From Streptomyces hiroshimensis (lineage in GTDB: Bacteria; Actinomycetota; Actinomycetes; Streptomycetales; Streptomycetaceae), in NCBI RefSeq assembly GCF_014650335.1, contig NZ_BMUT01000023.1:1-64000 (forward strand): a stretch of DNA of 64,000 nucleotides. The letters run 5' to 3'. The notes beneath the pieces were generated by a model. It saw only the letters and a program-made list of their open reading frames with translations. It was not told the origin of the DNA and searched no databases. Within the stretch, counting starts at the first letter, position 1; every line of letters starts with the position of its first letter. Below are positions 8,452-16,794 of this stretch, piece by piece. Both the position numbers and the translations under genes were made by a program.

Positions 8452-9561
8452 CTACGCGCTCAGACGGCTGCCCATCCATTTCAGCGTCGGGTTCAGCTCA
8501 CGACGCCAGGTGTTGAAGTTGTGACCGCCCGTGTCCAGGATGATCGACGAGACCCGGGCGGGAGCCTTCACGCTCTCGATGAACTTCAGGGTGTCCTTGT
8601 AGTTGTGCTCGCCCTGCTTGCTGGTGGTCACCAGCAGCGAGACGGGCGGCATGTCCTTGTGCTTCAGCCGCCACAGCAGGTCGTTCTCGTTCTCCAGCTG
8701 CTTGCTGCCGCCGAAGAGGGAACCGGTGGTCGGGTCCTGCGGGGCCTTGTAGTAGCCCGAGAGCGCGGCCGCGGCGCTGTACGCGTCGGGGTGACGCATG
8801 GCGATCTTCAGCGCGCAGTAGCCGCCGGTGGAGTCGCCGATCATGCCCCAGTTCGCGGCCTTGTCGCCCACGCGGTAGTGCTGGGAGACGGCCTTGCGCA
8901 GGTCCTTGGTGAAGAAGGTCTCGGCCTGCGGGCCCTTCGGTATGTCCATGCACTCGGTGTCGCGCTGGCCGACGATGGACGGACGCATCATCACCAGAAC
9001 GGTGGGCTGCATCTTCTTGTCCTTGCTCAGCTTGTGCGCGCGGACGGGGTAGTCGAGCCCTTTGATGAGCGCCTCGGCGGTGCCCGGGTATCCGGTCAGG
9101 ACGACGGATGCGGGAAATTTGCGGTTCGCGTACTCCGGCTGAAAGTACTCCGGCGGCAGATACACGTAGGCCGGGCCGTTGATCTTCGATTCGACGCCGG
9201 CGACCTGGATCTTTTCGATCTTTCCGCCGACGCGCGGGACATTGCCCCGCGGCACCTTCACGGCCTGGGTGTTCACGACCTGCACCCGCTTGCCGCTGGC
9301 GCTGTGGTCGACGACCACGCCCTCTTCCTTGACCTGACCGAAGAGGTCGGCCCAGGAGCCGTAGAAGCCGAAGGACTGGTTGGCCCACAGACCGATCGCA
9401 GCGAACAGGGTGAGCTGTGTGGCCAGCATCATGCCCACCCTGCCGAGTATGGAGCCCACGCTCCGTTTGCCCAGGCGGGGCCAGAGCCAAATCGTCAACG
9501 CGAAGAGCACTACCGCAGCCGCGATGGCAAGCAGCAGTACTGCCATGCTGGTGAGACCCAT
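8452..9561 (-). CDS. Membrane-anchored alpha/beta-hydrolase esterase (esterase D / antigen 85-like fold)
   Basis: A 369-residue protein with two or three N-terminal hydrophobic segments (about residues 5-25 and 42-62) and then an extracytoplasmic alpha/beta-hydrolase domain. The nucleophile elbow reads GDSTGG near residue 245, and a late TGGHNFNTW supplies the probable catalytic His. The family includes mycolyltransferase-like and trehalose-ester enzymes, but the substrate here cannot be read from sequence. It is divergent from an MprF-like gene across a 170-bp shared promoter region, which suggests a joint role in envelope lipid modification. Confidence 0.82.
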   Translation of the reverse strand: MGLTSMAVLLLAIAAAVVLFALTIWLWPRLGKRSVGSILGRVGMMLATQLTLFAAIGLWANQSFGFYGSWADLFGQVKEEGVVVDHSASGKRVQVVNTQAVKVPRGNVPRVGGKIEKIQVAGVESKINGPAYVYLPPEYFQPEYANRKFPASVVLTGYPGTAEALIKGLDYPVRAHKLSKDKKMQPTVLVMMRPSIVGQRDTECMDIPKGPQAETFFTKDLRKAVSQHYRVGDKAANWGMIGDSTGGYCALKIAMRHPDAYSAAAALSGYYKAPQDPTTGSLFGGSKQLENENDLLWRLKHKDMPPVSLLVTTSKQGEHNYKDTLKFIESVKAPARVSSIILDTGGHNFNTWRRELNPTLKWMGSRLSA

Positions 9562-9731
9562 GAGGTGCTTTCTGCCGAGGCGACCCGGCGCCGAGTCGCG
9601 GAATGGTTACTTCTTTCCGGGCTCGGCCCCCCGCGGAACCTCAACCCCGAATCCGTCGTCCTACAGGGCGCACATTGTCCGGGCGCTGCTGCCAGATGGC
9701 GCAGGTCCACTCGACAGGACGACGGGAAGAG

Positions 9732-11585
9732 ATGTCTGTCAGGGTAGATGGCAAAAAGTCCGATGGGGTTCCCGAGGGAACCAAGCGACTGTCGAGGCTT
9801 GCGCGTATCGTCAGAGGGCCCAAGCCCGAGAACGTGCCTGCCGTCGTGGGAACGGTCGCCGCTCTCATCGGCCTGGTGGACGTCCTTGCCGGTGTCGTTC
9901 CGCGGTTCCGCTGGAGCAAGGTCCACAGTCTCGCCGAGGTACTGCCCGGCTCCGTGACCCAGCTGGCCGCGGCCGGCTCGATCATCGTCGGCATCCTGCT
10001 GCTGATGCTCGCCCACGGGCTCAAGCGGGCCAAGCAGCGCGCCTGGCTCGCCGCCGTCGTGCTGCTGCCGATAGGGGCCGCCGCGCAGCTGGTCTACCGC
10101 CACTCGTACATCGGCGCGATCCTGTCGCTGCTGCTCTTCATCTACCTCGTGTGGCACAAGAGCTCCTTCTACGCGCTGCCGGACCCGCGCAGCCGCTGGA
10201 AGGTCGCGGCCAACTTCATCCTGATGGGCGCGTTCAGCTTCGGCCTCGGCTGGGTGATCGTCGGCTCGCACCCGGACCAGATGATCGGCGACCCGCCGGT
10301 CATCGAGCAGATCGAGCACGTGATCTGGGGCCTCTTCGGCTTCGAGGGCTCGATCCGCTACACCGAGCACGTCGACTACACCGTCGGCTACTCCCTGGGC
10401 GCCCTCGGTCTGCTGACCGTGGCCACCACCGCCTACCTGGCCTTCATGCCGGCCTACCCGGCCGCCGTCCTCACCGAGGAGGACGAGGACAAGCTGCGCG
10501 AGCTGCTCGCCAAGCACGGCGCCCGCGACTCGCTCGGCCACTTCGCGCTGCGCCGTGACAAGAGCGCGGTCTTCTCGCCCTCCGGCAAGGCGGCCGTCTC
10601 CTACCGCGTCGTCTCCGGCGTGATGCTCGCGAGCGGTGACCCCATCGGTGACGTCGAGGCCTGGCCGGGCGCCATCGAGAAGTTCATGGAGCTGGCCAAG
10701 CGCCACTCCTGGACGCCCGCCGTCGCCGGCTGCAGCGAGACCGGCGGCGAGGTCTGGACCCGCGAGACCGGGCTCGACGCCCTGGAGATGGGCGACGAGG
10801 CCATCGTCGAGGTGGCCGACTTCTCCCTGACCGGCCGTTCCATGCGCAACGTCCGCCAGATGGTCAAGCGCATCGAGCGCAACGGTTACAGCACCAAGGT
10901 GCGCCGCGTCGGCGACCTCTCCCCGGAGGAGCTGGAGGCCGTCCAGAAGGCCGCCAACGCCTGGCGCGACACCGAGGACGAGCGCGGCTTCTCCATGGCC
11001 CTGGGCCGCATCGGCGACCCGAAGGACCTGGACGCCATCATCGCGACCGCCCACAAGGACCCGGAGGAGGGCGAGGACTGCCCGTTCGGCGACCTGCGCG
11101 CCATGCAGCACTACGTGCCGTGGGGCCCGGACGGCAGCTCCCTGGAGCTCATGCGCCGTGACCGCAGCGCGGACCCGGGCATGAACGAGCTCCTGATCGT
11201 CGCCTTCCTGCAGGCCGCGCCCGAGCTCAAGGTCAAGCGCCTGTCGCTGAACTTCGCGTTCTTCCGCTCGGCCCTGGAGCGCGGCGGCAAGCTGGGCGCC
11301 GGCCCGGTCGTGCGCATCCAGCGCTCGGTGCTGGTCTTCCTCTCGCGCTGGTTCCAGATCGAGTCGCTGTACAAGTTCAACGAGAAGTTCCGGCCGCGCT
11401 GGGAGCCGCGCTTCATCGTCTTCCCCAACAGCCGCGACCTGCCCCGCATCGGCTTCGCGATGATGCAGGCGGAGGGCTTCCTGGAGCTGCCGCGTCTGCT
11501 GCGCCGCCGCCCGGCGCCGCCGAAGGACGTCCTGGAGGACGCCGACGAGCAGGTCTCGGCCTCGGAGGTCACGCGCGCGGCGTGA
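9732..11585 (+). CDS. Phosphatidylglycerol lysyltransferase-domain membrane protein (MprF-like, DUF2156)
   Basis: A 617-residue integral membrane protein. The first about 250 residues carry five to six hydrophobic segments (for example VPAVVGTVAALIGLVDVL and RAWLAAVVLLPIGAAAQL). The rest is a DUF2156 GNAT-like domain (about 270-590), as in MprF and LysX, which transfer an aminoacyl group from tRNA to a membrane lipid. No lysyl-tRNA synthetase domain is fused. ATG 9732 follows a GGGAAGAG ribosome site. The divergent esterase neighbour supports lipid or cell-surface modification. The acceptor and amino acid are unproven. Confidence 0.8.
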   Translation: MSVRVDGKKSDGVPEGTKRLSRLARIVRGPKPENVPAVVGTVAALIGLVDVLAGVVPRFRWSKVHSLAEVLPGSVTQLAAAGSIIVGILLLMLAHGLKRAKQRAWLAAVVLLPIGAAAQLVYRHSYIGAILSLLLFIYLVWHKSSFYALPDPRSRWKVAANFILMGAFSFGLGWVIVGSHPDQMIGDPPVIEQIEHVIWGLFGFEGSIRYTEHVDYTVGYSLGALGLLTVATTAYLAFMPAYPAAVLTEEDEDKLRELLAKHGARDSLGHFALRRDKSAVFSPSGKAAVSYRVVSGVMLASGDPIGDVEAWPGAIEKFMELAKRHSWTPAVAGCSETGGEVWTRETGLDALEMGDEAIVEVADFSLTGRSMRNVRQMVKRIERNGYSTKVRRVGDLSPEELEAVQKAANAWRDTEDERGFSMALGRIGDPKDLDAIIATAHKDPEEGEDCPFGDLRAMQHYVPWGPDGSSLELMRRDRSADPGMNELLIVAFLQAAPELKVKRLSLNFAFFRSALERGGKLGAGPVVRIQRSVLVFLSRWFQIESLYKFNEKFRPRWEPRFIVFPNSRDLPRIGFAMMQAEGFLELPRLLRRRPAPPKDVLEDADEQVSASEVTRAA

Positions 11586-11608
11586 GCGCGGCGTGAGCCC
11601 CGCGTGAG
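11576..11608 (+). repeat. 11-bp tandem repeat spanning a stop codon
   Basis: CGCGGCGTGAG is repeated exactly at 11576-11586 and 11587-11597, with a diverged third copy at 11598-11608. The TGA stop of the MprF-like gene (11583-11585) lies inside the first unit. Confidence 0.75.
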
Positions 11609-11643
11609 TGCGCGGTGGTGATACCGCGGAAAGTGTGTGCGGC

Positions 11644-11676
11644 AGTGCCCCCGACCGGCTTCCGGTCGGGGGCACT
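11644..11676 (+). terminator. Strong rho-independent terminator
   Basis: A perfect 15-bp GC-rich stem (11644-11658 with 11662-11676) closes a CTT loop and is followed by CCTCTTT. It ends transcription of the MprF-like gene just before the folP promoter. Confidence 0.85.
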
Positions 11677-11694
11677 CCTCTTTGCGGCACGCCC

Positions 11695-11700
11695 TAGGCT
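11695..11700 (+). promoter_or_regulatory. -10 hexamer of leaderless folP (TAGGCT)
   Basis: TAGGCT ends 6 nt before the folP ATG, with no ribosome site between. It lies directly after the preceding terminator. Confidence 0.55.
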
Positions 11701-11706
11701 GGTCCC

Positions 11707-12651
11707 ATGAGTACCTTGCGCGGTCGTCACGGGCCCGTCGGTCTGCCGGAGTGGAATCGCTGTGCGGTGATGGGCGTCGTCAACGTCACGCCGGACTCGT
11801 TCTCCGACGGCGGGCGCTGGTTCGACTCCGAACTCGCGGTCAAGCGCGGTCTCGATCTGATCGCCGGCGGTGCGGACCTCGTCGACGTGGGCGGCGAGTC
11901 CACCCGCCCCGGCGCCGCGCGGGTGGACGAGGGCGAGGAGCTGCGCCGGGTGGTCCCGGTGGTCCGCGAGCTGGTGGCCGAGGGCGCCGTGGTGTCGGTG
12001 GACACCATGCGGGCCTCGGTCGCGGAGGCGGCCGTCGAGGCCGGAGCGGCCCTGGTCAACGATGTGAGCGGCGGGCTCGCCGACCCCGCGATGGTGCCTG
12101 TCGTGGCCACGGCCCGGGTGCCCTTCGTGGTGATGCACTGGCGCGGCTTCAGCGCCGACATGAACAGCAGGGCGGTCTACGGGGACGTCGTCGGCGAGGT
12201 GCTCGCCGAGCTGCAGCAGCGGCTGGACGCCGTGGTCGCGGCGGGCGTCGACCCCGAGCGGCTCGTGGTGGACCCGGGCCTGGGCTTCGCCAAGAGCGCC
12301 GAGCACGACCTCGCGCTGGTCGCGGGCCTTGCGCGGCTGCGCCGGGAGCTGGCGCTGCCGCTGCTGGTGGCCGCCTCCCGCAAGCGCTTCCTCGGCCGGG
12401 TGCTGGCCGGCCCCGGGGGCGAGCCGCCGCCGGCCCGGGAGCGGGACGCCGCGACGGCCGCCGTCTCGGCGCTCTCGGCGCGCGAGGGCGCGTGGGCGGT
12501 GCGGGTGCACGAGGTGCGGGCCAGCGCGGATGCGGTGCGCGTGGTGCAGGCGGTGCACGAGGCCGGTGAGGTCGGTAAGGCCGGGCAGGTCGCGGAGGCG
12601 GCGCGGGTGGCGGGTGCGGCGGGCGCGGCAGGCGCCGAGGGGGGCATGTGA
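11707..12651 (+). CDS. folP: Dihydropteroate synthase
   Basis: Condenses p-aminobenzoate with the pterin pyrophosphate to make dihydropteroate; it is the sulfonamide target. The 314-residue protein shows the family motifs MGVVNVTPDSFSDGG near residue 22, GGESTRPGA near 61, the VNDVSGG loop, and the late SRKRFLG pterin site. The C-terminus ends in a low-complexity Ala/Gly tail of about 30 residues beyond the usual domain. Its TGA overlaps the GTG of the next gene by four bases, so translation is coupled. The start is probably leaderless. Confidence 0.95.
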   Translation: MSTLRGRHGPVGLPEWNRCAVMGVVNVTPDSFSDGGRWFDSELAVKRGLDLIAGGADLVDVGGESTRPGAARVDEGEELRRVVPVVRELVAEGAVVSVDTMRASVAEAAVEAGAALVNDVSGGLADPAMVPVVATARVPFVVMHWRGFSADMNSRAVYGDVVGEVLAELQQRLDAVVAAGVDPERLVVDPGLGFAKSAEHDLALVAGLARLRRELALPLLVAASRKRFLGRVLAGPGGEPPPARERDAATAAVSALSAREGAWAVRVHEVRASADAVRVVQAVHEAGEVGKAGQVAEAARVAGAAGAAGAEGGM

Positions 12652-13136
12652 GCACCGCTCGTACGGACAGCGAGCAGGTCGAGCTGGCGAACACCGCGCT
12701 GTACGAGGCGGTGGAGCGCGGCGACACGGCCGCGATGGGCCGGCTGTGGCTGGACGATCCCGACGCCGAGGTGTCGTGCGTCCACCCGGGGTGGCCGGTG
12801 CTGCGCGGGCGGAACGAGGTGCTCCGCTCGTATGCGCTGATCATGGCGAGCACGGACTACATCCAGTTCTTCCTCACCGACGTCGAGGTCTCGGTCGCCG
12901 GCGACACCGCCCTCGTCACCTGCACGGAGAACATCCTCAGCGGCGGCCCGGCCGAGGAGGAGGGGGAGCTCGGCCCGCTGGTGGGGCAGCTCGTCGTGGC
13001 GACGAACGCCTTCCGGCGCGTCGGCGAGGAGTGGAAGGTGTGGTCGCACCACGGCTCGCCCGTGCTCGCCGGGCGCGAGGACGAGGAGGATGAGGGGGAC
13101 GGCGCGAACGGCGCGGAGGGCATTTCGGGAGGGTGA
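12648..13136 (+). CDS. NTF2/SnoaL-like family protein in the folate operon
   Basis: A 162-residue soluble protein with the cone-shaped NTF2/SnoaL-like fold pattern: helical start (VELANTALYEAVERGDTAAMGRLWLDD), then VSCVHPGWPVLRGRNEVLRSY, and strands ending VWSHHGSPV. Members are often annotated nuclear transport factor 2 family and can be enzymes or ligand-binding proteins. The GTG start overlaps the folP stop (GTGA), so it is translationally coupled to a folate enzyme. Its role is unknown. It is followed by a 311-bp spacer and folB. Confidence 0.8.
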   Translation: MSTARTDSEQVELANTALYEAVERGDTAAMGRLWLDDPDAEVSCVHPGWPVLRGRNEVLRSYALIMASTDYIQFFLTDVEVSVAGDTALVTCTENILSGGPAEEEGELGPLVGQLVVATNAFRRVGEEWKVWSHHGSPVLAGREDEEDEGDGANGAEGISGG

Positions 13137-13447
13137 CGTATCTCGCGTCACACCGGCCTCACGGGAGTCGCTCTGCGTCAGCGCGGCGGGATGGTCGCCA
13201 CTCGTTCGGGCTGCTCGGTGGGCGGGTAGGGGTGGGGGACGGGGTCGCCGGGTAAGCGCGGCGCGAGCCGGGAGGGGACGGGCGTGGTGCCCGTCCGAAA
13301 GAGCCTGAAACATCCGGAAGTATCCGTAGATATGTACACCAACCCCTAGCGTCCATGTGCGAGCGCTGTCGGTGCTCGCAGGTAGATTCGACGTGGGTAC
13401 CGGGCATCGGAGGTGCCCCCGTCCGACGACCAGCAGGAGTGATTCGT
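13137..13447 (+). other. 311-bp spacer before folB
   Basis: No credible gene is present. A TAGCGT -10-like hexamer at 13347-13352 and a small inverted repeat (13359-13364 with 13374-13379) lie about 70-100 bp before folB and may mark a separate promoter for folB-folK. Confidence 0.35.
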
Positions 13448-13807
13448 GTGGATCGTGTCGCGCTGCGCGGCCTGAAGGCCCGTGGGCACCACGGCGTGTT
13501 CCCCCGGGAGCGCGAAGAGGGGCAGACCTTCATCGTGGACCTCGTCCTGAGCCTGGACACCCGGCCCGCGGCCGCCTCCGACGACCTCGCGAAGACCGTG
13601 CACTACGGCGTCGTGGCGGAGGAGGTGGTCGGCATCGTCCAGGGCGAGCCCGTCGATCTCATCGAGACCCTGGCCGAGCGGATCGCCCAGAACTGCCTCA
13701 AGCACGATGCGGTGCGGGAGGTGGAGGTCGTCGTGCACAAGCCCGACGCCCCCATCACCGTGCCCTTTGACGATGTGACGATCACTATTACGCGGAGCCG
13801 AGTATGA
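13448..13807 (+). CDS. folB: Dihydroneopterin aldolase
   Basis: Cleaves dihydroneopterin to 6-hydroxymethyl-dihydropterin and glycolaldehyde. The 119-residue product begins MDRVALRGLKARGHHGVFP, the family N-terminus, and contains the pterin-binding ETLAERIA near residues 71-78. GTG 13448 has AGGAG at 13435-13439, eight bases upstream. Its stop overlaps the folK ATG (ATGA), so the two are translationally coupled. Confidence 0.95.
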   Translation: MDRVALRGLKARGHHGVFPREREEGQTFIVDLVLSLDTRPAAASDDLAKTVHYGVVAEEVVGIVQGEPVDLIETLAERIAQNCLKHDAVREVEVVVHKPDAPITVPFDDVTITITRSRV

Positions 13808-14397
13808 GCAGCAGCGACCCGACCGTGCAGCCGGTGCCCGCCTCCGTGGTGGAGCAGGTGGACGCGGCGGACGTGACCCTGAGCAATCCCAAACGAGCCG
13901 TGATCTCCCTGGGCAGCAACCTCGGCAACCGCCTGGAGACCCTCCAGGGCGCGATCGACGCCCTTGAGGACACGCCCGGCCTGCGGGTCAAGGCCGTCTC
14001 CCCGGTGTACGAGACGGAGCCGTGGGGCGTCGAGCCCGGCACCCAGCCCTCCTACTTCAACGCCGTCGTCCTCGTGAAGACCACCCTCCCGCCGGACTCC
14101 CTGCTGGAGCGCGGCCACGCCATCGAGGAGGCCTTCGAGCGCGTGCGGGACGAGCGCTGGGGCCCGCGCACCCTCGATGTCGACATCGTCGCCTACCAGG
14201 ACGTGGTCTCCGCCGACCCCGTCCTCACCCTGCCGCACCCGCGCGCCCACGAGCGCGCCTTCGTCCTCGCACCCTGGCACGATGTGGACCCCGAGGCCAC
14301 GGTCCCGGGGCGCGGCGCGGTGGTCGAGCTCCTCGCCGCCGTCGGGCTGGACGGCGTACAGCCGCGGGTCGACCTGGAACTCCGGCTGCCCGAGTAG
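13804..14397 (+). CDS. folK: 2-amino-4-hydroxy-6-hydroxymethyldihydropteridine pyrophosphokinase
   Basis: Transfers pyrophosphate from ATP to the hydroxymethyl pterin, giving the folP substrate. At 197 residues it has an N-terminal extension of about 30 residues before AVISLGSNLGNRLETL. The motif DERWGPRTLDVDIVAY, with catalytic R-W-G-P-R-T-L-D-x-D, is intact, followed by LPHPRAHERAFVLAPW. It overlaps folB by four bases. Its TAG lies inside a 17-bp tandem duplication. Confidence 0.96.
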   Translation: MSSSDPTVQPVPASVVEQVDAADVTLSNPKRAVISLGSNLGNRLETLQGAIDALEDTPGLRVKAVSPVYETEPWGVEPGTQPSYFNAVVLVKTTLPPDSLLERGHAIEEAFERVRDERWGPRTLDVDIVAYQDVVSADPVLTLPHPRAHERAFVLAPWHDVDPEATVPGRGAVVELLAAVGLDGVQPRVDLELRLPE

Positions 14398-14434
14398 GCG
14401 TTTGCCCTGAGTAGGCGTTTGCCCTGAGTAGGCC
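14392..14434 (+). repeat. 17-bp tandem repeat spanning the folK stop codon
   Basis: Two identical 17-bp units (14392-14408 and 14409-14425) plus nine bases of a third. The first unit holds the folK TAG, so the same TAG recurs downstream. Confidence 0.8.
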
Positions 14435-14476
14435 CCGGATTCCGGGGACGTGAACGAGAAGAGGAGCGACGGCTCG

Positions 14477-14971
14477 GTGAAGCAACTGCGGATCGGGGTC
14501 CTGGCCGGGCTGTTCGTCGTGGCCGGAGTGCTCTCCTGGGCAGGCGCCCGGCTGTGGGACGCGGTCGGCACGCTGCCGCGGGTGCCGGTGGCCGCGCCCA
14601 TCGTGCTCGCCGTCATCGCCGTCGTCCTCACCGCCACGGCGCTCTCGCTCCGCGCGCGGCTGCGCGCCCAGCGCGAGCGGCGCCCCGGCGCGAAGGGCGT
14701 CGATCCGCTGCTGGCCGCCCGCGCGGTCGTCTTCGGCCAGGCCAGCGCGCTGGTCGCGGCGCTCGTCGCCGGCATGTACGGCGGCGTCGGCGTCTTCCTC
14801 GGCCTCGACGGCCTGGACGTCGCCGTCCGCCGTGACCAGGTGATCTACGCGGGTGCGTCGGTCGTCGCGGGCGTGGCCGTGATCGCCGCGGCGTTCTTCC
14901 TGGAGCGCGTCTGCAAACTCCCGGAAGACGAAGACGAGGGCCCGGGCGGCCCGGGCACGGCCCGCGGCTGA
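14477..14971 (+). CDS. DUF3180 integral membrane protein
   Basis: About 164 residues with four hydrophobic segments, at about residues 5-25, 37-57, 86-108 and 122-140. DUF3180 proteins follow folK in many Actinobacteria, but no activity is known. A GTG at 14450 is also in frame. GTG 14477 is preferred because GAGGAG at 14461-14466 lies ten bases upstream and the family begins VKQLRIGVLAG. The C-terminus is acidic and Gly-rich. Confidence 0.83.
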   Translation: MKQLRIGVLAGLFVVAGVLSWAGARLWDAVGTLPRVPVAAPIVLAVIAVVLTATALSLRARLRAQRERRPGAKGVDPLLAARAVVFGQASALVAALVAGMYGGVGVFLGLDGLDVAVRRDQVIYAGASVVAGVAVIAAAFFLERVCKLPEDEDEGPGGPGTARG

Positions 14972-14982
14972 CGCCACAGGCC

Positions 14983-15260
14983 CCAAGGGCGCGCAGCACC
15001 CTTGCATCCGCCGCGGCGGCGCGTGACCACGATGGTGGATTCCGGCGATGCCATACGGGCTTCGCGGCGCCCCGCAGGCCAAGGGTGCCCGCGCCCTTGT
15101 ATCCGCCGCGGCGGTGCGTGACCACGATGGTGGATTCCGGCGGTGCCGTGCGGGCTTTTGCGGGGCCCCGCAGGCCAAGGGTGCCCGTGCCCTTGTATCC
15201 GCCGCGGCGGTGCGTGACCACGATGGTGGATTCCGGCGGTGCCGTGCGGGCCTCAGCTGG
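14983..15260. repeat. 96-bp tandem repeat array between convergent genes
   Basis: Three consecutive units start at 14983, 15079 and 15175 with an exact 96-bp period, the third cut short. Each opens with CCAAGGG and a short inverted repeat (AAGGGTGC facing GCCCTT), then holds ATCCGCCGCGGCGG, a nearly invariant CGTGACCACGATGGTGGATT and a CGGGCTT/GGGGCCCCGC end. A degenerate fourth copy begins at 15366. The array has no spacers, so it is not a CRISPR. It separates the DUF3180 gene from the convergent ABC ATPase gene, and a related copy lies at 59250. Confidence 0.85.
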
Positions 15261-15365
15261 GTTCGGCACCGCCGTTTGCCGTCGTGGTGGTTGATCGCCG
15301 TTGCGGCGGGATGAAGGTGGCAGAGGCACGGTTTCCGGGCTGCGTGCCCAGGGCCGACCTGCGGG

Positions 15366-15440
15366 TCAAGGGTGTCCGCACCCTTGCATCCGCCGCGGCG
15401 GCGCGCCACCGCGGCGGAGGGGGAGCGGGCCCGCCCAGGC
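15366..15440. repeat. Degenerate fourth copy of the 96-bp repeat
   Basis: TCAAGGGTGTCCGCACCCTT followed by GCATCCGCCGCGGCGGCGCG matches the first half of the 96-bp unit and then diverges. Its inverted AAGGGTG/CACCCTT arms are intact. With it, the 500-bp gap from 14972 to 15471 holds only repeat-derived sequence. Confidence 0.65.
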
Positions 15441-15471
15441 CAGCCCGGGCTTGTCGGAGAGCGTCCCGGGG

Positions 15472-16659
15472 CTATGCCCCCGGGATGCTCTCGAGATCCA
15501 CCTCGCTGCGCGCAGCGCCCCGCGCGTCCGCGTCGATCGAGCGTCGCAGCGCCTCGTGCAGCCGCGCCGGGGTCAGGACCCCCACGAAGCGGTCCGCGGC
15601 GTCGCCGTCGAGGACGGCGATCCAGCCCGCGTCGTGCTGCAGCATCGTGCTGAAAGCCTGTTTGAGGGAGGCGCCGACCGGCAGCCAGGCGTCCATGCGG
15701 CGCGCCCGCTCCCGTACCGTGCCGCCGCCCCCACCGCCGCCGCCCCGGCCGTCGGCGAGCGCTTCGGCCGAGATCCAGCCGTGCAGCCGGTCGGCGTCGT
15801 CCAGGACGACGGCCCACCGGGCCTCGTCCACCGCGAGCGCGGCGCCGGCGGCGGCCACGGTGTCGTCCAGGTGGACGACCGGCGGCTGTTCGAGGTCACC
15901 CGCTTCGATCGGGGTGACCGAGAGCCGCTTGAGGCCCCGGTCGGCGCCGACGAAATCGGCGACGTACGGCGTGGCGGGCGCCCCCAGTACCGTCGCCGGG
16001 GCGTCGAACTGTTCGATCCGCCCGTGGCCGTAGACGGCGATGCGGTCGCCGAGGCGGACGGCCTCCTCGATGTCGTGCGTGACGAACAGGACGGTCTTGC
16101 GGACCTGCGACTGCAGCCGCAGGAACTCGTTCTGGAGCCGCTCCCGCACCACCGGGTCGACCGCCCCGAACGGCTCGTCCATGAGCAGCACGGGCGGGTC
16201 CGCGGCGAGCGCCCGCGCGACGCCCACCCGCTGCCGCTGCCCGCCGGAGAGCTGGTGGGGGTAGCGGGAGCCGTGGACGGCCGGGTCGAGGCCGACGAGG
16301 TCGAGCAGTTCGGCGGCCCGCTCCCGGGCCTTCTTCCGCTGCCAGCCCAGCAGGTGGGGGACGGTCGCGGTGTTCTCCAGCACGGTCTTGTGGGGGAAGA
16401 GCCCGACCTGCTGGATGACGTAGCCGATGCGGCGCCGCAGTTCGACGGGGTCGACGCCGGCGATGTCCTCGCCGTCGAGGAGGATCCGCCCCGACGTGGG
16501 CTCGATGAGGCGGTTGACCATCTTCATCGTGGTGGTCTTGCCGCAGCCCGACGGCCCCACGAGCGTGACCAGCTCGCCCTCCGCCACTTCGAAGGACAGG
16601 TCGTCCACGGCGGTGGTGCCGTCGGCGTAGCGCTTGGTGACGTGCTCGAAGCGGATCAT
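15472..16659 (-). CDS. Glycine betaine/choline-type ABC transporter ATP-binding protein with CBS domains
   Basis: ATPase of an OpuC/ProU-type osmoprotectant importer, 395 residues. Walker A GPSGCGKTTT is near residue 36, the signature LSGGQRQRVGVARAL near 138, and Walker B LLMDEPF near 158, with the switch His in VTHD. The C-terminal 130 residues resemble paired CBS domains, interrupted by a glycine run (nine consecutive Gly) that looks like an expanded codon repeat. It is transcribed divergently from its two permeases and binding protein across 135 bp. Confidence 0.9.
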   Translation of the reverse strand: MIRFEHVTKRYADGTTAVDDLSFEVAEGELVTLVGPSGCGKTTTMKMVNRLIEPTSGRILLDGEDIAGVDPVELRRRIGYVIQQVGLFPHKTVLENTATVPHLLGWQRKKARERAAELLDLVGLDPAVHGSRYPHQLSGGQRQRVGVARALAADPPVLLMDEPFGAVDPVVRERLQNEFLRLQSQVRKTVLFVTHDIEEAVRLGDRIAVYGHGRIEQFDAPATVLGAPATPYVADFVGADRGLKRLSVTPIEAGDLEQPPVVHLDDTVAAAGAALAVDEARWAVVLDDADRLHGWISAEALADGRGGGGGGGGTVRERARRMDAWLPVGASLKQAFSTMLQHDAGWIAVLDGDAADRFVGVLTPARLHEALRRSIDADARGAARSEVDLESIPGA

Positions 16660-16794
16660 GGTTCCCCATTCTGGCCGTACTCCCTGCGGACATTGTTGCC
16701 GTTGTGTGGCGGCCGGCTCGAATGTCAGTGCCCCGGGTTAGGGTCGCTGGTATCCGGAAACCGACGGTCGACGGCCTGGGGGAGGTGGGAGCGC

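Noticed and set aside
14983..15260. CRISPR array
   Set aside because: The units are contiguous 96-bp copies with no unique spacers, and there are no cas genes.
15721..15760. Glycine run in the ABC ATPase as a frameshift
   Set aside because: The run (GCC/CCG repeat on the plus strand) keeps frame, and the CBS-like region continues after it, so it is a codon expansion rather than a break.
15301..16794. An N-terminal extension of about 500 codons for the first permease
   Set aside because: It is antisense to the ABC ATPase gene, which has all its motifs. The permease start at 16795 has a good ribosome site.
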